This document shows, piece by piece, positions 11,893-24,139 of a stretch of 64,000 nucleotides of DNA. Source of the DNA: Diphasiastrum complanatum (Eukaryota; Streptophyta; Lycopodiopsida; Lycopodiales; Lycopodiaceae); NCBI GenBank assembly GCA_029204225.1, contig CM055100.1, forward strand, positions 30,566,149 to 30,630,148, given 5' to 3'. Under the pieces are notes generated by a model. It was not told the DNA's origin. It saw only the letters and a program-made list of their open reading frames with translations, and did no database searches. Numbering within the stretch: the stretch's first letter is position 1; each line of letters begins with the position of its first letter. A program made the translations under genes and the position numbers.

Positions 11893-12639
11893 CATTTGTT
11901 TTCAACATTAGTTTTTTCTTGTAGGAGTATTATTTTAAGTGCAATATGCACATTATACATTCAAAATTAGGTCAAGCCATGAAAGAGCTCAAGGCTCCAA
12001 GTCCAATAGTTAGGATTAAAACCTACAAATTCATGGGGCTCCTATTGCATCTGTGACCATATCTATAGATCAATTGCGGAGGATTGTTATGGTGTTACCC
12101 GATGGATTGTGTTACAAAGGGCAAAGAAAAACCTAGAGCATTCTTTAGCTCTAGGTACTAGATAGCCTTCATGAGGAGGCTTGCTACCGATGGTAGCAAG
12201 TACGGGAGTGGCGAGACTTGCTATAAGACAATATTCAGCTGTTGGATGAAGGATATCTAAAGTAACAGTTGCACATGGATGATTGAGATCAAATGCTTTT
12301 GTGAGGCCCTGCTATGGCCTGTAATCATGTGTATGTTTGTCCCCTTCACAATTGCTAGAGGCGAGCATATGGATGTAATATTACTCTTATTTAGAAAAAT
12401 CTGTGCCCTTGGTTAATTTAAAAAGTAAACTTCAGAATCTGCTTCGTTGGCAACGGTAAATAAATTCGAATTAGGTGCAGGCAAGCTGTCAACTTATTAC
12501 ACACATTTCCTGGAAATCTTTCGTGACGGACTCGTCGCCGCCGTCTCCCTGCAAAGAGAATATGCCGTCAGGAAGATTCCTTATGAAGTCGCGGCGCTAG
12601 ATCATTCGTGGACGATGGCCATTTCAGACTCTACAAAGA
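11893..12639. other. No gene seen
   Basis: No supported gene. A 92-codon frame at 12447-12725 overlaps the promoter-like zone of importin-alpha, has no family features and is not called. Confidence 0.45.
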
Positions 12640-12725
12640 ATGCATCGCTAAAAATGGACGGCTACAGAAAGATCAAGATTAGAATGGACGGCTGGGCTGC
12701 GGGCCCCATGCATCGACGATCGTGA
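12640..12725 (+). promoter_or_regulatory. Candidate proximal promoter of importin-alpha
   Basis: atggacggct occurs twice (near 12654 and 12684), followed by tgggct (12693-12698) and gggccc (12701-12706). TGGGCY is the site II element common in promoters of plant housekeeping genes. A pyrimidine-rich stretch suited to transcription start follows from 12727. No clear TATA box is seen. Placement is inferred from position and motif only. Confidence 0.4.
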
Positions 12726-13291
12726 TTCCTCTCTTTGTCTCCCTCTTCTCTGCTGTTTTCTCTTCTTTCGTTTTTGCGATCCATTGTTTTTCTCGCCTTT
12801 TGCTGCATACATATGAGCCTCCGCTGATTACAATAATAGGTGGGATTATATCTGTTCTATCTGCTTAGTCTAGTTTTTCCTTCTTTTCTGTTCAAGCCAT
12901 CCCCTGGATCGATTTCCCCTCTTTTCTGTCATTTTCAGGGTTTGAGAATCGTGTATTTTGAGTCAGTTTCCAAATTGTTGCGGGCTTTGGCTTTTGCTTC
13001 ATGAATATGCGTCGTATTGTTTTTTTCTTTTGTGGTTTTAGTCTTGACTTTTGAACCTTTGATCGCTTTATTACTTCGACAATCATTTGAGATCGGGTGT
13101 TTTGAATCTGTTTTCGAACAGGTTTAGTTCCTTTCTTTTGCTTGATTGTTATGCGTCGTATTGCTTCTTTCTTATGTGGTTTTAGTCTCAACTCCTTAGC
13201 CTTTTATTGCAGAATTGGTCCAGCTATAGCTTGAGGGTTTTGGTCTCTTAGATCTGTTAACCTGGTTTATATCTGCCTTTAGCTTGCAACC
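12726..13291 (+). other. 5' untranslated region of importin-alpha, possibly with an intron
   Basis: CT-rich leader-like DNA between the candidate promoter and the start codon. A good 3' splice site (tttattgcag ending near 13211) and candidate donors upstream, such as gtggga near 12840, suggest a leader intron, which is common in plant genes of this kind. The exact boundaries need a transcript. Confidence 0.4.
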
Positions 13292-16200
13292 ATGTCTCTC
13301 CGACCTAACGCAAGGACTGAGGTTAGAAAGAAGAATTACAAGAACGCAGTGGACGCAGATGAGGCCCGCAGAAAGAGAGAGGACAACATGGTGGAGATCA
13401 GGAAAAGCAAGAGGGAAGAAAGCCTTCTCAAAAAGAGGAGGGAGGGAATGCAGGCGCAGCAGTTTAGCTCTATTGGCCAACCTACTGTTATGGAAAAGAA
13501 GGTTAGTTGTGCTTGGATGATCCATCCTGCTTTTGCTGCGGATACCGAATGACAGATCAGTAGGGTTGGATAATATACCTTGCAGAGAATTAATATCTAT
13601 CGTTTTGTTGTCACCAACTTTTAATTAGCTTATCATACATTTTGTTGATCTCATGATCAAGGCCTGCGGAAATGAATTAGATGTCCTTAAAGAGTTGTAT
13701 TGCGTTCCTTATATATGCTTAGTTCAACTTTATAATTGAATTCAATGGCTGTACTTTCCTGCTCCCCGTTGGTTGCGAATATGCTTAAGCCGCATTTGCC
13801 ATGGGAATTTTTATGCAGCTGACATATCGGGCGTCCCTCCTCCTGTATTAAGAACAGAGGAATTTCCTTGCATATCGGTGTAAATAATCTAAATCTATTC
13901 TTCTTTCTGTTAATAGCAGTTGGAGAGTCTACCTGCTATGGTCGGCGGTGTCTATTCAGAGGATCCCAACACTCAGCTGGAAGCTACCACTCAGTTCAGA
14001 AAACTTCTTTCTATAGGTACTTGTTTATTAGTTTTGTTTCTCTCTTTTTTACTATATTCTGGATTTTGATTGTTGCGAAACCCAATATCAGATCAATCAT
14101 CATACTATGGACTTTGGTTTCCTCTTAAAATAATCAGAATCTGTGCTTCTCATTTGGATGTCTATTCTATATTGCAAAATTTGTGTCGGGTGGGTGTAGT
14201 CTTATTCAAGGGACTATGTACGAACATGGCAATTGGTATTTGGATATTGATCTTGATGTAGTTTCAATTTTCGAAACTGCAGAACGAAGTCCGCCTATTG
14301 AGGAAGTAATTGCTGCTGGGGTTGTTCCCCGCTTTGTTGAGTTTTTAACTCGAAATGACTTTCCTCAGCTTCAGGTAACCGACCCTACCAAGTAAAAGCT
14401 TCCTACTATACCAATTCTGGTTTTTGCATTAGGATGTTGTTAATCACTGTATAATCGTAATCTGGTCCTCATTGGGGTTTTGTGTTTTGGCAGTTTGAGG
14501 CTGCATGGGCTTTGACAAATATTGCATCAGGTACATCAGACCACACTCGTGTTGTTATTGAGCATGGAGCTGTACCCATCTTTGTGCAACTTTTGAGTTC
14601 TCCAAGCGATGATGTTCGAGAGCAGGTATATCAAATGTATGCTTTAGGATTCACACTGCATTGCTTTCGTTTGGATTTTGCGAATGACAGTATTTTCATG
14701 CACTTTTGAATTTTTATTCTCACAGTAGAAGTCTCATATGACAGATGAATTTGCATACTATCAATGTGTTGAATGCTGGCTCTTTTGGCTGTGTTCGTTG
14801 TAGGAAGTAGTGCGGTTAATGGTCCTACATATAAAGTACAGATGTGTTATGTTTTTTTTAGAGATGTTTCTCAAACTTGGAAGTTCTGAAGACCCTCTAT
14901 CAAATAACGTGTTGAAGTTTGCAATGCTTGTTGTTGCTACAGGCTGTGTGGGCATTGGGAAATGTTGCAGGAGACTCTCCAAAATGTCGTGATTTGGTCT
15001 TGCATCATGGAGCCATGATGCCTTTGCTGGCTCAGCTCAACGACAAGGCAAAATTGTCAATGCTGAGAAATGCCACTTGGACTCTTTCAAATTTTTGTCG
15101 AGGAAAACCTCAGCCTCCATTTGAACAGGTATTTGATGAAAACAGATGAGATACAGTCATGAGCTTTATTTTTTTATCCCATCCATTTCTCTCTCTTGTT
15201 TTATTGGTAATTTGTCGATTATATGTTTTGGAAATGCTGATGTAAAATCTGACAAATTCTCAGAGCATTCACTGAGTTAGACCTTAAAAACACTATTTTG
15301 TAGTTTCACTCTTCAATGAAGAGTGAGTGCATTTGAGGATTGCCTTAATGCATTCAACAATGCATTTCTCTTATTTTACCTTGCTATTAAGCTATCTGTC
15401 TTTCTTAATCTTTTGTTAACATTATTTGGTGTTTGTACGAGACAATATAAATTTTGTGGAAGCCATGTTTTTTTTGCTATTCCCAGAAGATCAGGGAGGT
15501 TTGATTTTTTTTTTAAGAGCCATTGACTCTGCAAGTTACCTAGGAAAAGCTTTGCTTGGTTTTGTAGTCGAAGCCAGCACTTCCAGCACTTGAAAGATTG
15601 ATCCATTCAAATGATGAGGAAGTCTTGACGGATGCATGCTGGGCCCTATCATACTTGTCGGATGGCACTAATGACAAAATTCAAGCAGTTATTGAGGCGG
15701 GAGTTTGTCGGCGACTTGTTGAGCTTTTGTTGTATGTGGTTTTGTCCTCACTTCACTCAACTTTTTTTTCTTTAAGCCTTTGCTGCACTGTATATATGTG
15801 TCTTCTAGAGTGCCAGGGTTTGCATAATGTCTACATGCAGGATCATGCAGTTTAACTAGCAAGGCTATTTTAGAGTTGATAATTGTAAGAAATTCTGGGC
15901 ACCTTAATGGAAACATGTATCTGGGGTTTATTGATGTTGTTGATATTCTTATATTACAAGTTTTTTTAATATATCCTTCTTTAATTAAACTAATTATTTT
16001 TGTACTCTAGAAGCTTTGCCCTCGTGTTTATCAAAATTTCAAGCATATGATTGTTATTCATTTTTCAAGATTTGGGATGTATCTGTCATTGTTCAAAGTA
16101 ATGGGTAGGAAAGGTGAGGAATGTGAAATTCTACCAGTGTTTTTGTTTGCATCAGATCAATATTTCTCCATTAACCTTTTTTCAAGCTGCCTGAATGTAA

Positions 16201-17492
16201 GTTGTGATTGGCTTGCAAAAATGCAGGCACACATCTTCATCCGTCCTTATTCCAGCTTTGCGAACTGTAGGCAACATAGTGACTGGAGATGACCTTCAAA
16301 CTCAGGTGCATTATCGTTTGTAAATTATGGAGTTGGAATTGAATGTTTTGACAGACTACATCGTAAATGATTGTTTTTATTATGGTTTCTAGTGTCCTGA
16401 TGGTCTTTTGGAGTGTAGTCCTTACATTAGATAATTGATTTTGTGTCCATGCACCATTTGTTACACACTAAGTGATATATTTAATGCTAACCGAGCGTGT
16501 GAGTGATTGTGATAGTATATTTTTCTACAGATTTCATAATATTGTGGTAGGTGGATGTCTTTACAGTACATCATCAACAACCAGGCGTTACCCTGCCTTC
16601 TTGCCCTCCTTACACATAATCACAAGAAAAGTATCAAGAAGGAAGCCTGCTGGACTATCTCAAATATCACTGCTGGGAATAATGAACAAATTCAGGTTGG
16701 GCAGTAAAGCTCTGCATGTGTTGTTTGCTGTGAAATTCCTGAAGACTAAGACTGTGTGACCGTTTGAATCCTGCGTCAGTAAAGAGTTTACATTAAACAC
16801 CGCCCTTCTTTTTGTGTTAGTAATTGATGATCATGTTTGCAGGCTGTGATTGATGCCAATATCATTCCTCCATTGGTATCATTGCTGGCAACTGCCGAAT
16901 TTGATATAAAGAAGGAAGCAGCTTGGGCTATTTCTAATGCAACATCTGGGGGAACCCATGAACAGATAAAGTATGTGAAATGTAGATACAGAGTTCTTTG
17001 TAAAATATGTTTCCTTCCATGTATGATGTGATGCATGTTCTTACTTCTCCTGTCTTCAATGAAATGTTAGAAGTATCAAAATATGGAATTATTTGTATGG
17101 TTTGAATTGGCAGGTATCTTGTGAATCAAGGCTGCATTAAGCCTTTGTGTGATCTTCTTACTTGTCCCGATCCAAAAATCATAATTGTTGCACTCGAAGG
17201 CCTTGAAAATATCTTGAAAGTTGGAGAGGCAGAGAAAGATCTCGGAAATTCTGCTGGAATCAATCTTTATGCAAGATACATAGATGAGGCAGAAGGGCTT
17301 GAGAAGATTGAAAATCTTCAGTCCCATGACAATAACGAAATATATGAAAAGGTTGTGAAACTTCTGGAAACCTACTGGTTGGAGGAAGATGAAGATCAAA
17401 ATTCAGCTCCTGCAAGTGAAACCGGCCAACCTGCTTTCACTTTTGGCGGGAATCAGCCAGCAGTTCCTACAGGTGGATTTAACTTTGGTTGA
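13292..17492 (+). CDS. IMPA: Importin subunit alpha (10 exons, apparently intact)
   Basis: Nuclear import adaptor: binds classical nuclear localisation signals through ARM repeats and importin-beta through an N-terminal IBB domain, carrying cargo from cytosol to nucleus. Exons: 13292-13501, 13920-14016, 14283-14374, 14494-14625, 14943-15128, 15568-15731, 16227-16305, 16567-16695, 16843-16970, 17114-17492. All introns are GT-AG, phases agree, and the joined frame is 1596 nt, 531 residues, the usual family length. The IBB starts [17 protein letters not shown] and contains [13 protein letters not shown] (residues 38-50). ARM repeats carry the NLS-binding W/N pairs: WALTN (W138), WALGN (W180), WTLSN (W223), WALSY (W264), WTISN (W349), WAISN (W391). 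An acidic, then FG-containing tail ends GGFNFG. The start is the first ATG with the conserved MSLRP. It is transcribed alone, flanked by transposon debris. I could not decide which plant paralogue it is. Confidence 0.97.
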
Positions 17493-18260
17493 AGTCATGC
17501 TATCGTTTTCCTACTGTGGTCATTACCGAAGCACAACCTTGCTGATTGATGAACTGAGGTGGGTGCATATTGTCAGCAAGAAGGTGAAGCTAGAATCAGC
17601 CAAGAATTACAAAGAGTGTCTACTCCCTGGCAAAGACTGTGGTCCCTTGGAAGGATTGCATTGTCATTTGCTGGGGATACTGACTATGCATGCTTAGAGC
17701 AATGAGTTTACCTCCTGCATTAGCGTGTATTTTGGTCCTGCCTTGCAAGGGCCCTACCTAGCATTTTCAGCTATTTTGCTGAAGTTGCTTGACATCTCTT
17801 TAGCCAGTATGTCCAAACCTCTTTGGTTTGGCTAAGTTCTCCTTTCTTTAGCCGTGGAGGCTGAAGTTTCTCACATTGTCTTTGTCAGCACATCTTCTAA
17901 CTCGCCAGGATTTACCAGTTAACTTGCATCTAGTTCAGAAGCTGTTGTACGTATTAAGTATGCAGTACTTTTGGATCAAGCGAAATGTTTTCATTCGCAG
18001 ATTGTTATGAGTTTGAACTGCCGATGCCTCTTTGCTGCCGTCTCAGCAGCAGGAATCCCAGTAGACTCATTATAGATGCTTCATGTGATATGGGAAGTCA
18101 CTATTGTGCATTACGCAATGTCTATGCAGAATAGCCCTTCCGTCTTGTAGATGGAGAGTATACCTTTGTATTACTCTTAACATCTTTGCAGAATAGCTTG
18201 TCTTGCTTGTAGATGGAGAGTATTTTCCTATATTAGTTTAATCTTTACTTGATGACAGCT
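17493..18260 (+). other. 3' untranslated and flanking region of importin-alpha
   Basis: Follows the stop codon without an open frame that continues the gene. A diverged repeat containing ttgtagatggagagtat lies at about 18146-18162 and 18210-18226. No canonical AATAAA could be assigned with confidence, so the poly(A) site is unknown. Confidence 0.5.
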
Positions 18261-21200
18261 TTGACTATGTTTGTGATCTGATTTTGATTCATAAATTGTT
18301 CCAATCACTTTTTCTGTGTCTGATTCAAAGATATCTGATGCTATTCATGGTTATGGCTCATTGTACAGTCTTACAAAATCTGTTTGGTTTCATTCTACCG
18401 AGGATAGTGTATGTAAAAATGCACAGATTTGGCTTCATGTGGTTTTTTGGGTTGTTGCTGATGTCAGGTTACTTGTCTTGCAATGGTACAAACGTTTTTA
18501 TGGGTTTAGTTCTTGAACTATCATTTGATACTTCACACAAGATAAATTACAAAAGCAACCTTCCTTCTTTTGCTAGAAACCCGTACTTTTGCTTAGAAAG
18601 AAGGATAATTGCACAAACTTTAAAAAATTTAAGTCAGACGGTCTTCTCCTTTTATAAATAGAAAGAAATCATCCGAATTTTGAAAAAGAAGAAAGAAAAA
18701 CAATATGATGAGTTTGTCTCAAGAAGGTCGTTGCAACAACAGGTTAGCTACGTAAGAAATTGGGATGGTGCAACATATTCTAATGTGCCACATTGTTGCA
18801 TGCTATGTAGTTCTCACTTCATGAAAAGTGGCCATTTATTTGAAAACAAAAACCACGAGTGCCAGTAGAATTTAATGCATGGAATATTTTTTATTTTTGA
18901 GATTTTGATCATAAGTTTCTTGTAAACACAACATGTGAGACACTATAAGATTATTATTAAGGAGGATATTTTGTGATGTTGATTAATTTAGATCTTGTGT
19001 TGAGTTTTTGCATCATAAGATACGTTGTTCACTTGAATTTGAAGAACTAATATTTTTTTGGACCAAACATTGTTTGTTGTTAATCATTACAGTTCAGTTT
19101 GTATTTCAGGATGAATTTGAAAAATGCTTTCATGGTGAGTGGTTGTAGCAAGCACAGGTTTTGCATTTGCTTTAGTCATGATAATGCAATGTATTTTAGT
19201 CCAAGTTGCTTATCCTAGAAGGATCAAATGCCATTTTATCTAGTGTTAAACCTTGCACTCTATATGTTTGCTTTTATTTGAATCTCTTTTGCTGTTTGGT
19301 GTGTCAATATCCATTCGCTATTGATTGTTGTTGTCTAAAGCTCTCAATATCTTTCTCAAGTTTGATGTTCAATTTTTATTTATGATGCATATTCATTTGA
19401 TATGCATGATATGTGAAGAGTTCCTTTCTTTTAATACTCTCTTGGCCCCATTGACAAGGCCATCTTGGGTATTGTGATTCTCGACACATAGTTCAATCAA
19501 CATGGTTTTTGACGTTGATTTTTTGATGTAGTCCACTTGAGTTGTTAGTGGAATGCTTTTTATGTTGTTGTGGAGTATATTTTGAGCAATGTATGTGTGT
19601 TTTTTTTTCCGTTTTGTTTGTTGTAGAACAAAATCAATTTGTTTTTTTGTCAATCGGTTATTGTATGGGGACATTGGATTGGTGTTGTCCGTTTGTCACA
19701 ACATCATTGATAGCATTCAATTTCATCATGCCAAAATATAGCTGCGAGTGAGTTTAGACCACCCATGAATCACGCACATGGCTCACTTGATAAATGTCTC
19801 ATTTGGTAATATTGGTGTATCTAATTTAGAGCTTTGCAAGCTTATATCTTTTGAGTCGATCAATATATTAAATGTGGAATGCAATGTTCTCTCGTATGTC
19901 TTGAATGTAGCTTTTCTAGTGAATGCAATCAGTAGTATTTTCATTTTTTTGCATCATTTGCCTTGGTACATCTATTATGTTGGATCAAGCCTTGTATGAG
20001 TCAATTGTGTTGTAAAGGTTATGCCAGTTTTTGCTCCCCTTGTCAAGAAAAGATGCAGTGGTTGTGTTGGTTGAAGTCTTTTTGTATGCATGCATTCATG
20101 AAAAAAACACTTTTATTCACCAATAATTTTTGAGTTGTGTGTGGTAGACTTCATTTGACATCATTAATGTTGCAGATTTGGTTGCGTTATAAACTTTGAT
20201 TGTGTTTGAGAACTAGTTTTTTGTATTATAATATATTTTTGTATAGTTTAGAAAATTTTGTTTAGCCTATCAATATTTTGGGTGCATTGATTTTTTCAGA
20301 ATGGCTACAACTATTTTGTTCTATTTCATTCAACATGTTTTCATCAAATTCTGGAGTTTAGAATAAGTGGTTTTATCTTATCTATTCTTTTGAGATGTTC
20401 ATTCCAAGTCTTGCCAAGTTCATCTTCACTTTTCAAATTTTGGAATGGTATGTATAATTGCAATTGCTTCTTATAGTAGCTATTAGGGTCATTGTGTTTG
20501 CTAAATTTGACATGATGAATGATGCAATTATTTTTTCTTTCTATAAATATATCATCTATTATTTTGTATTGTGATACTATATCGCCAAGCAATGGCTGTT
20601 TAGAGTTTTGTGTGGGAGATAGAAGTGTGATACGACTTGAGGGATTCACACGAGTATGGAAACTTTGATACCCTATTATACATAATTAGATAGATGTACC
20701 TACCTACTAGTTATGTAAATGTATGATGGTTTTTGCAAATTCGTTATCATGCTAATGATACTATCAAACAATTGATTTAGCCTACTATTTAGAACTAGCT
20801 AAAGTGTCATAAATAGTCATGGTAGTTTTGACAATAGCTAGTTAGCTCGATCAGTTAGAAATATATAAAACAGTATAGAACAATCAAAGATCGTGAGCCG
20901 AACTTGAAAGATATATCATTCAATGACGAAATTGTAGTATACATTGATATAACGCATTCACATGTTGCGCCGACTGCTCAAATTAGTACAAAATCTGATA
21001 ATACAATATTGAGATGCCCAAAACTATTTACTATATAGTTAGGGGATGTTGAATTGATTGCATGTTTGCCACTTGTCGTAATCATGGCTATCTACTTGGC
21101 TTGTTGATTGTCTCGAGCTTAAGGGCGGTCCTTAAAGAAAAAAGACTTGAGTGGCACCATGAAAATGTTGATCGGCATTTTTGTTGACTAGTCAAATTCG

Positions 21201-21599
21201 ACATTTCACCTTTTCTCCAAATGGGCTTTTGTCACTTGATTCAGCACTTTTGACATTTATACTGATCAACATTCAACATTTTGGGTTTTCAACTTTTGTG
21301 ATTTTTCTAAGAAAAAAAAAATGTCGATCGACATTTTGCCTACTTATGCCTTTTGGCATTCTTCATTCATTTAAAATGTCATTTTGGGAATTTAACATTT
21401 TCATCGACCAACATTGATTGAGATTTGTCAGTCTATTCAAAGCTTAGTGTATCTTTGTAGACTATGCCTAATCTCGTGTATTAATGCAAGTTGTGCCGAA
21501 TCTTGTGTAGTTAAGCAGACTGTAACAAACTTTTGTTGAAGTGTTGCATTTCGAGAAAAGCCGACACTGTCGCATTTCGGAAAAAGCCGACACTGTTAG
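18261..21599. other. AT-rich region with no gene recognised
   Basis: Open frames up to 125 codons (for example 18284-18661) lack domains, and the nested alternative frames are equally plausible, so none is called. Near 21180-21420 the motif acattt recurs many times on both strands, including a perfect 20-bp palindrome at 21318-21337. Confidence 0.45.
21318..21337. repeat. Perfect 20-bp palindrome
   Basis: aaaatgtcgatcgacatttt reads the same on both strands. It sits in a cluster of gacatttt and caacattt motifs and may be a remnant of a repeat; no function is implied. Confidence 0.8.
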
Positions 21600-22349
21600 A
21601 AACATAATACAATCAAAACATTGGTCCTTCAGAGCAATATGCTATCTATGCTGCTACACAACAACAACAGTCTAGATAGTGCGCTCGAGTACCACTTGTA
21701 TGTTTTGGATGTGGAGAAAATCACATGATTGCAGAATGTCTCAATAAAGAAAAATTTAATCCCTTCTGTCAAGAAAGCGGATATGGAAATTGCTATAAAG
21801 ATTGTCCAGCTAGACCAAAACCACCGCCGTTATCTACTCCTTTGAATATGATTGCGATCAAGCAAAGATCAGCATTTCAACCTGACGAATCATGTGCACC
21901 ACTGATGGTTGTCACAAGAGCTTAGAAGCAGAAAGGAGTTGCTATTGAACCCACACCTGCAGAATCTGTGTTTTCTACCGCATCAGGGCTGTATCTAAAT
22001 CTCAATTCTGAGAAGAAGAAATACCATAACATGAGGCAATGGATTAAAGATCTCCAAGAAGAAGAAGCTATGAAACAAGGTAGAGCTGCATCAGAGGTTC
22101 ATTCCATACCTGTGCCACCGATGAATGTGCTGGATCCCTTGGAAAGGTCACATCAATGTATAGATGTCAACACTCAGTTACATCATCATGAATAACCATT
22201 CAAAATGACTGAACTAGAGGCGTCACAAATAGAACTTATGGTGAATATTCCATCAAGTAAGATGAACATTACTTTGGGAGAATTCTTGAAGTTGGTGCCT
22301 CAAGCCAAAGAAGTCTTAGCCGAGAGATTAATGAAAACTGAACCGAAGG
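21600..22349 (+). pseudogene. Ty3/gypsy gag C-terminal fragment
   Basis: Reads GPSEQYAIYAATQQQQSR, then a zinc knuckle CFGCGENHMIAEC, then CQESGYGNCYKDCPARPKPP, a Lys-rich linker, and MRQWIKDLQEEEAM. Gag coats the RNA genome and the CCHC knuckle binds RNA. Stops interrupt it just before 21700, at 21925 and near 22193. The same gag segment, with the same landmarks, recurs at 47171, on the minus strand near 59800, and at 61280. A copia LTR inserted at 22350 cuts it off before the protease. Confidence 0.8.
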
Positions 22350-23043
22350 TGTGAAGAATTGCCAAAAATTGGCAAATCTAGCTTGATCAAAAACCATGTA
22401 GAATAGTGTAAATTGTGTACACAAGTGGGTCCCACACATGTGAGGCCATGATGCCACATGGGAAACCCATCCTAATGTAGGTTAGGTCAAGTCAAGAGAG
22501 TTGGTATTTGGTGGTCATCCCTACTTTATAGGACCTACACCTAAGTTTAAGGTGAAAATTTGACCAACTAGCTACCTACCAAGCATAACTCTAGGAAATA
22601 GACTAGGGTTTCATTTTAGGTCAAGGAGAGTGAGTTAACTTCCTTATTACATGCTGGAAATCCACCTAACTTCAAGAAGGAAGTCGAATTTGCTATGTAT
22701 TCCATCTCTCCATAGTGAGAAGATAGAAAATTTTTGGAGCTCATTGGCAATCTCAAGCTAGTTCACTATGTACATTGAGTTTTTGTGATCCAAATGAAAC
22801 CAAATCAATTTCTACTTGTTTCTCAGGTTGAAGGCCGTACTACAGCCTGTAGTACAAATGTGTGGGCTCGGATTTCAATGTTTATCAATGCTTTTGATTG
22901 TTAATGCTTGTTGTTTGTCAAATTGCCAATCTAGATCAACTTTTTTGTGTCTAGTTTTTTGATAGATTGTTAAGCAAGCATCCAATCACTCTTGTGGATC
23001 TTTTGTAGATCCATTTATGGTCCTAAAGTACAGTACTTTCACA
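22350..23043 (+). repeat. Ty1/copia LTR, 694 bp
   Basis: Begins tgtgaa and ends ttcaca, perfect inverted ends with TG...CA. A copia primer-binding site follows directly. It is inserted in the gypsy gag remnant. Only the 5' LTR of this element is in place; its partner LTR was not found nearby. Confidence 0.85.
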
Positions 23044-23056
23044 TGGTATCAGAGCC
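23044..23056 (+). promoter_or_regulatory. Primer-binding site (initiator tRNA-Met type)
   Basis: tggtatcagagcc directly follows the LTR, the classic copia site complementary to initiator tRNA-Met. Confidence 0.9.
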
Positions 23057-23480
23057 AAGTACAAGAGCATAAGCCATTGATCTAATGCAAATCCATTTTT
23101 AGCAAGTTTTGGTGCTAAAAACTAGTATTGAGAGGGCAAGCTAGAATCTTGATTATGGTGAGGAGATTTGATCCCAAACTTGGTAGGGGTCCAAATCCGT
23201 ACTGTCCACATGTGTGGGCACCTCTGAACCTGCATTTAATGCATGGTATTCATTTGATCCAAAAAAATTCAATTTGTGAGCTATTGGTGTAATTTCTGGT
23301 GGAGATCCTAGGATAATCTACCAAGATCATTTGCCATTGATTAGATTTGAATTTGTTTCATGGAATCTAATTAATCTAGGCTGAGTTCAAGTCCAATTAA
23401 GGTTAAAAACAGGTCTTGAAAGTACACCAAGAAGGAAGAAAGAGATTAAGTCATTTTTTTTGTCCAAAAATAGCCAAATT

Positions 23481-23830
23481 TGGCAAGATTTGATTGTAAG
23501 TAGATTTCACATCATCTTATCTTCATTCCAACTTTGTGAGGGAGTGCTAGAACTGAGATTATAAGTCCATTTGTAGGATTAGAAATCTAATTTGAGTGAA
23601 AAACTACAAGAGAGAGACCTTAGTGAATTTTTAGAGACAATCAAATCCATTTCTTGGCAAGATTTGTTTGAAAGTAGTTTTCACTTCATCTTATCTTCAT
23701 TCCAGCTTTGTGAGGGAGTGATAGAACTGTGATTATAAGTCCATTTGTTGGATTAGAAATCAAATTTGAGTGAAACACTGCAAGTGTGAGACCTTTGTGA
23801 GTTTCAAGTCAATCAAATCTATTTCTTGTT
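23481..23830 (+). repeat. 174-bp tandem duplication in copia leader
   Basis: The block starting tggcaagattt at 23481 recurs from 23655 with about 90 percent visual identity (for example gtgagggagtgctagaactg versus gtgagggagtgatagaactg). It ends just upstream of the gag start, in the leader where packaging and translation signals of LTR elements usually lie. Confidence 0.85.
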
Positions 23831-23849
23831 TGTAGAAGTCACTAGTAAG

Positions 23850-24113
23850 ATGGGATCTGCTGGAGCATACCTTCTAGAAGCTAGTGAGAGGTTGAATTCT
23901 ACAAATTATGCTATTTGGAAGGTTAGAATGGAGTCACTCTTAGTGCTCCAAGACCTTTATGAGTTCTTGATTGAAGATGAAGATGAACCTCTAGGTGCAC
24001 AGGAGTTAGCTAGATACAAGAAGAGATCTAGGCTTGCACTTCATTGTGTGAAGATGAATGTGAGCAATGATTTGTTGAGAGAAGTATCTAATGCTAAAGA
24101 GGCTTGGGAGTAA
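23850..24113 (+). pseudogene. Ty1/copia gag, N-terminal part only
   Basis: Starts at the ATG at 23850 and reads MGSAGAYLLEASERLNSTNY, then AIWKVRMESLLVLQDLYEFL, the copia gag signature in which a conserved LNxxNYxxWKxRMxxxL block is followed by a W/Y-rich helix. It runs 87 codons to a stop after EVSNAKEAWE, where intact gags go on for several hundred residues to a zinc knuckle. The frame is clean but is truncated at a junction near 24120 with an inverted gypsy RT. LTR, PBS, leader and gag are in the natural order, so this is the left end of a once complete element. Confidence 0.85.
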
Positions 24114-24139
24114 AGCTTCACACTCGGTAGTGGTGTAAT

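Noticed and set aside
12447-12725. 92-codon open frame upstream of importin-alpha
   Set aside because: Overlaps promoter-like DNA, begins at a non-ATG codon in context and has no family features.
13868-15855. Several open frames of 60-86 codons within the importin-alpha locus
   Set aside because: They are exons extended into introns, or antisense readings of them; the exon chain explains them.
18284-18661. 125-codon open frame downstream of importin-alpha
   Set aside because: Hydrophobic, T-rich codons, with an equally long overlapping frame; no motif.
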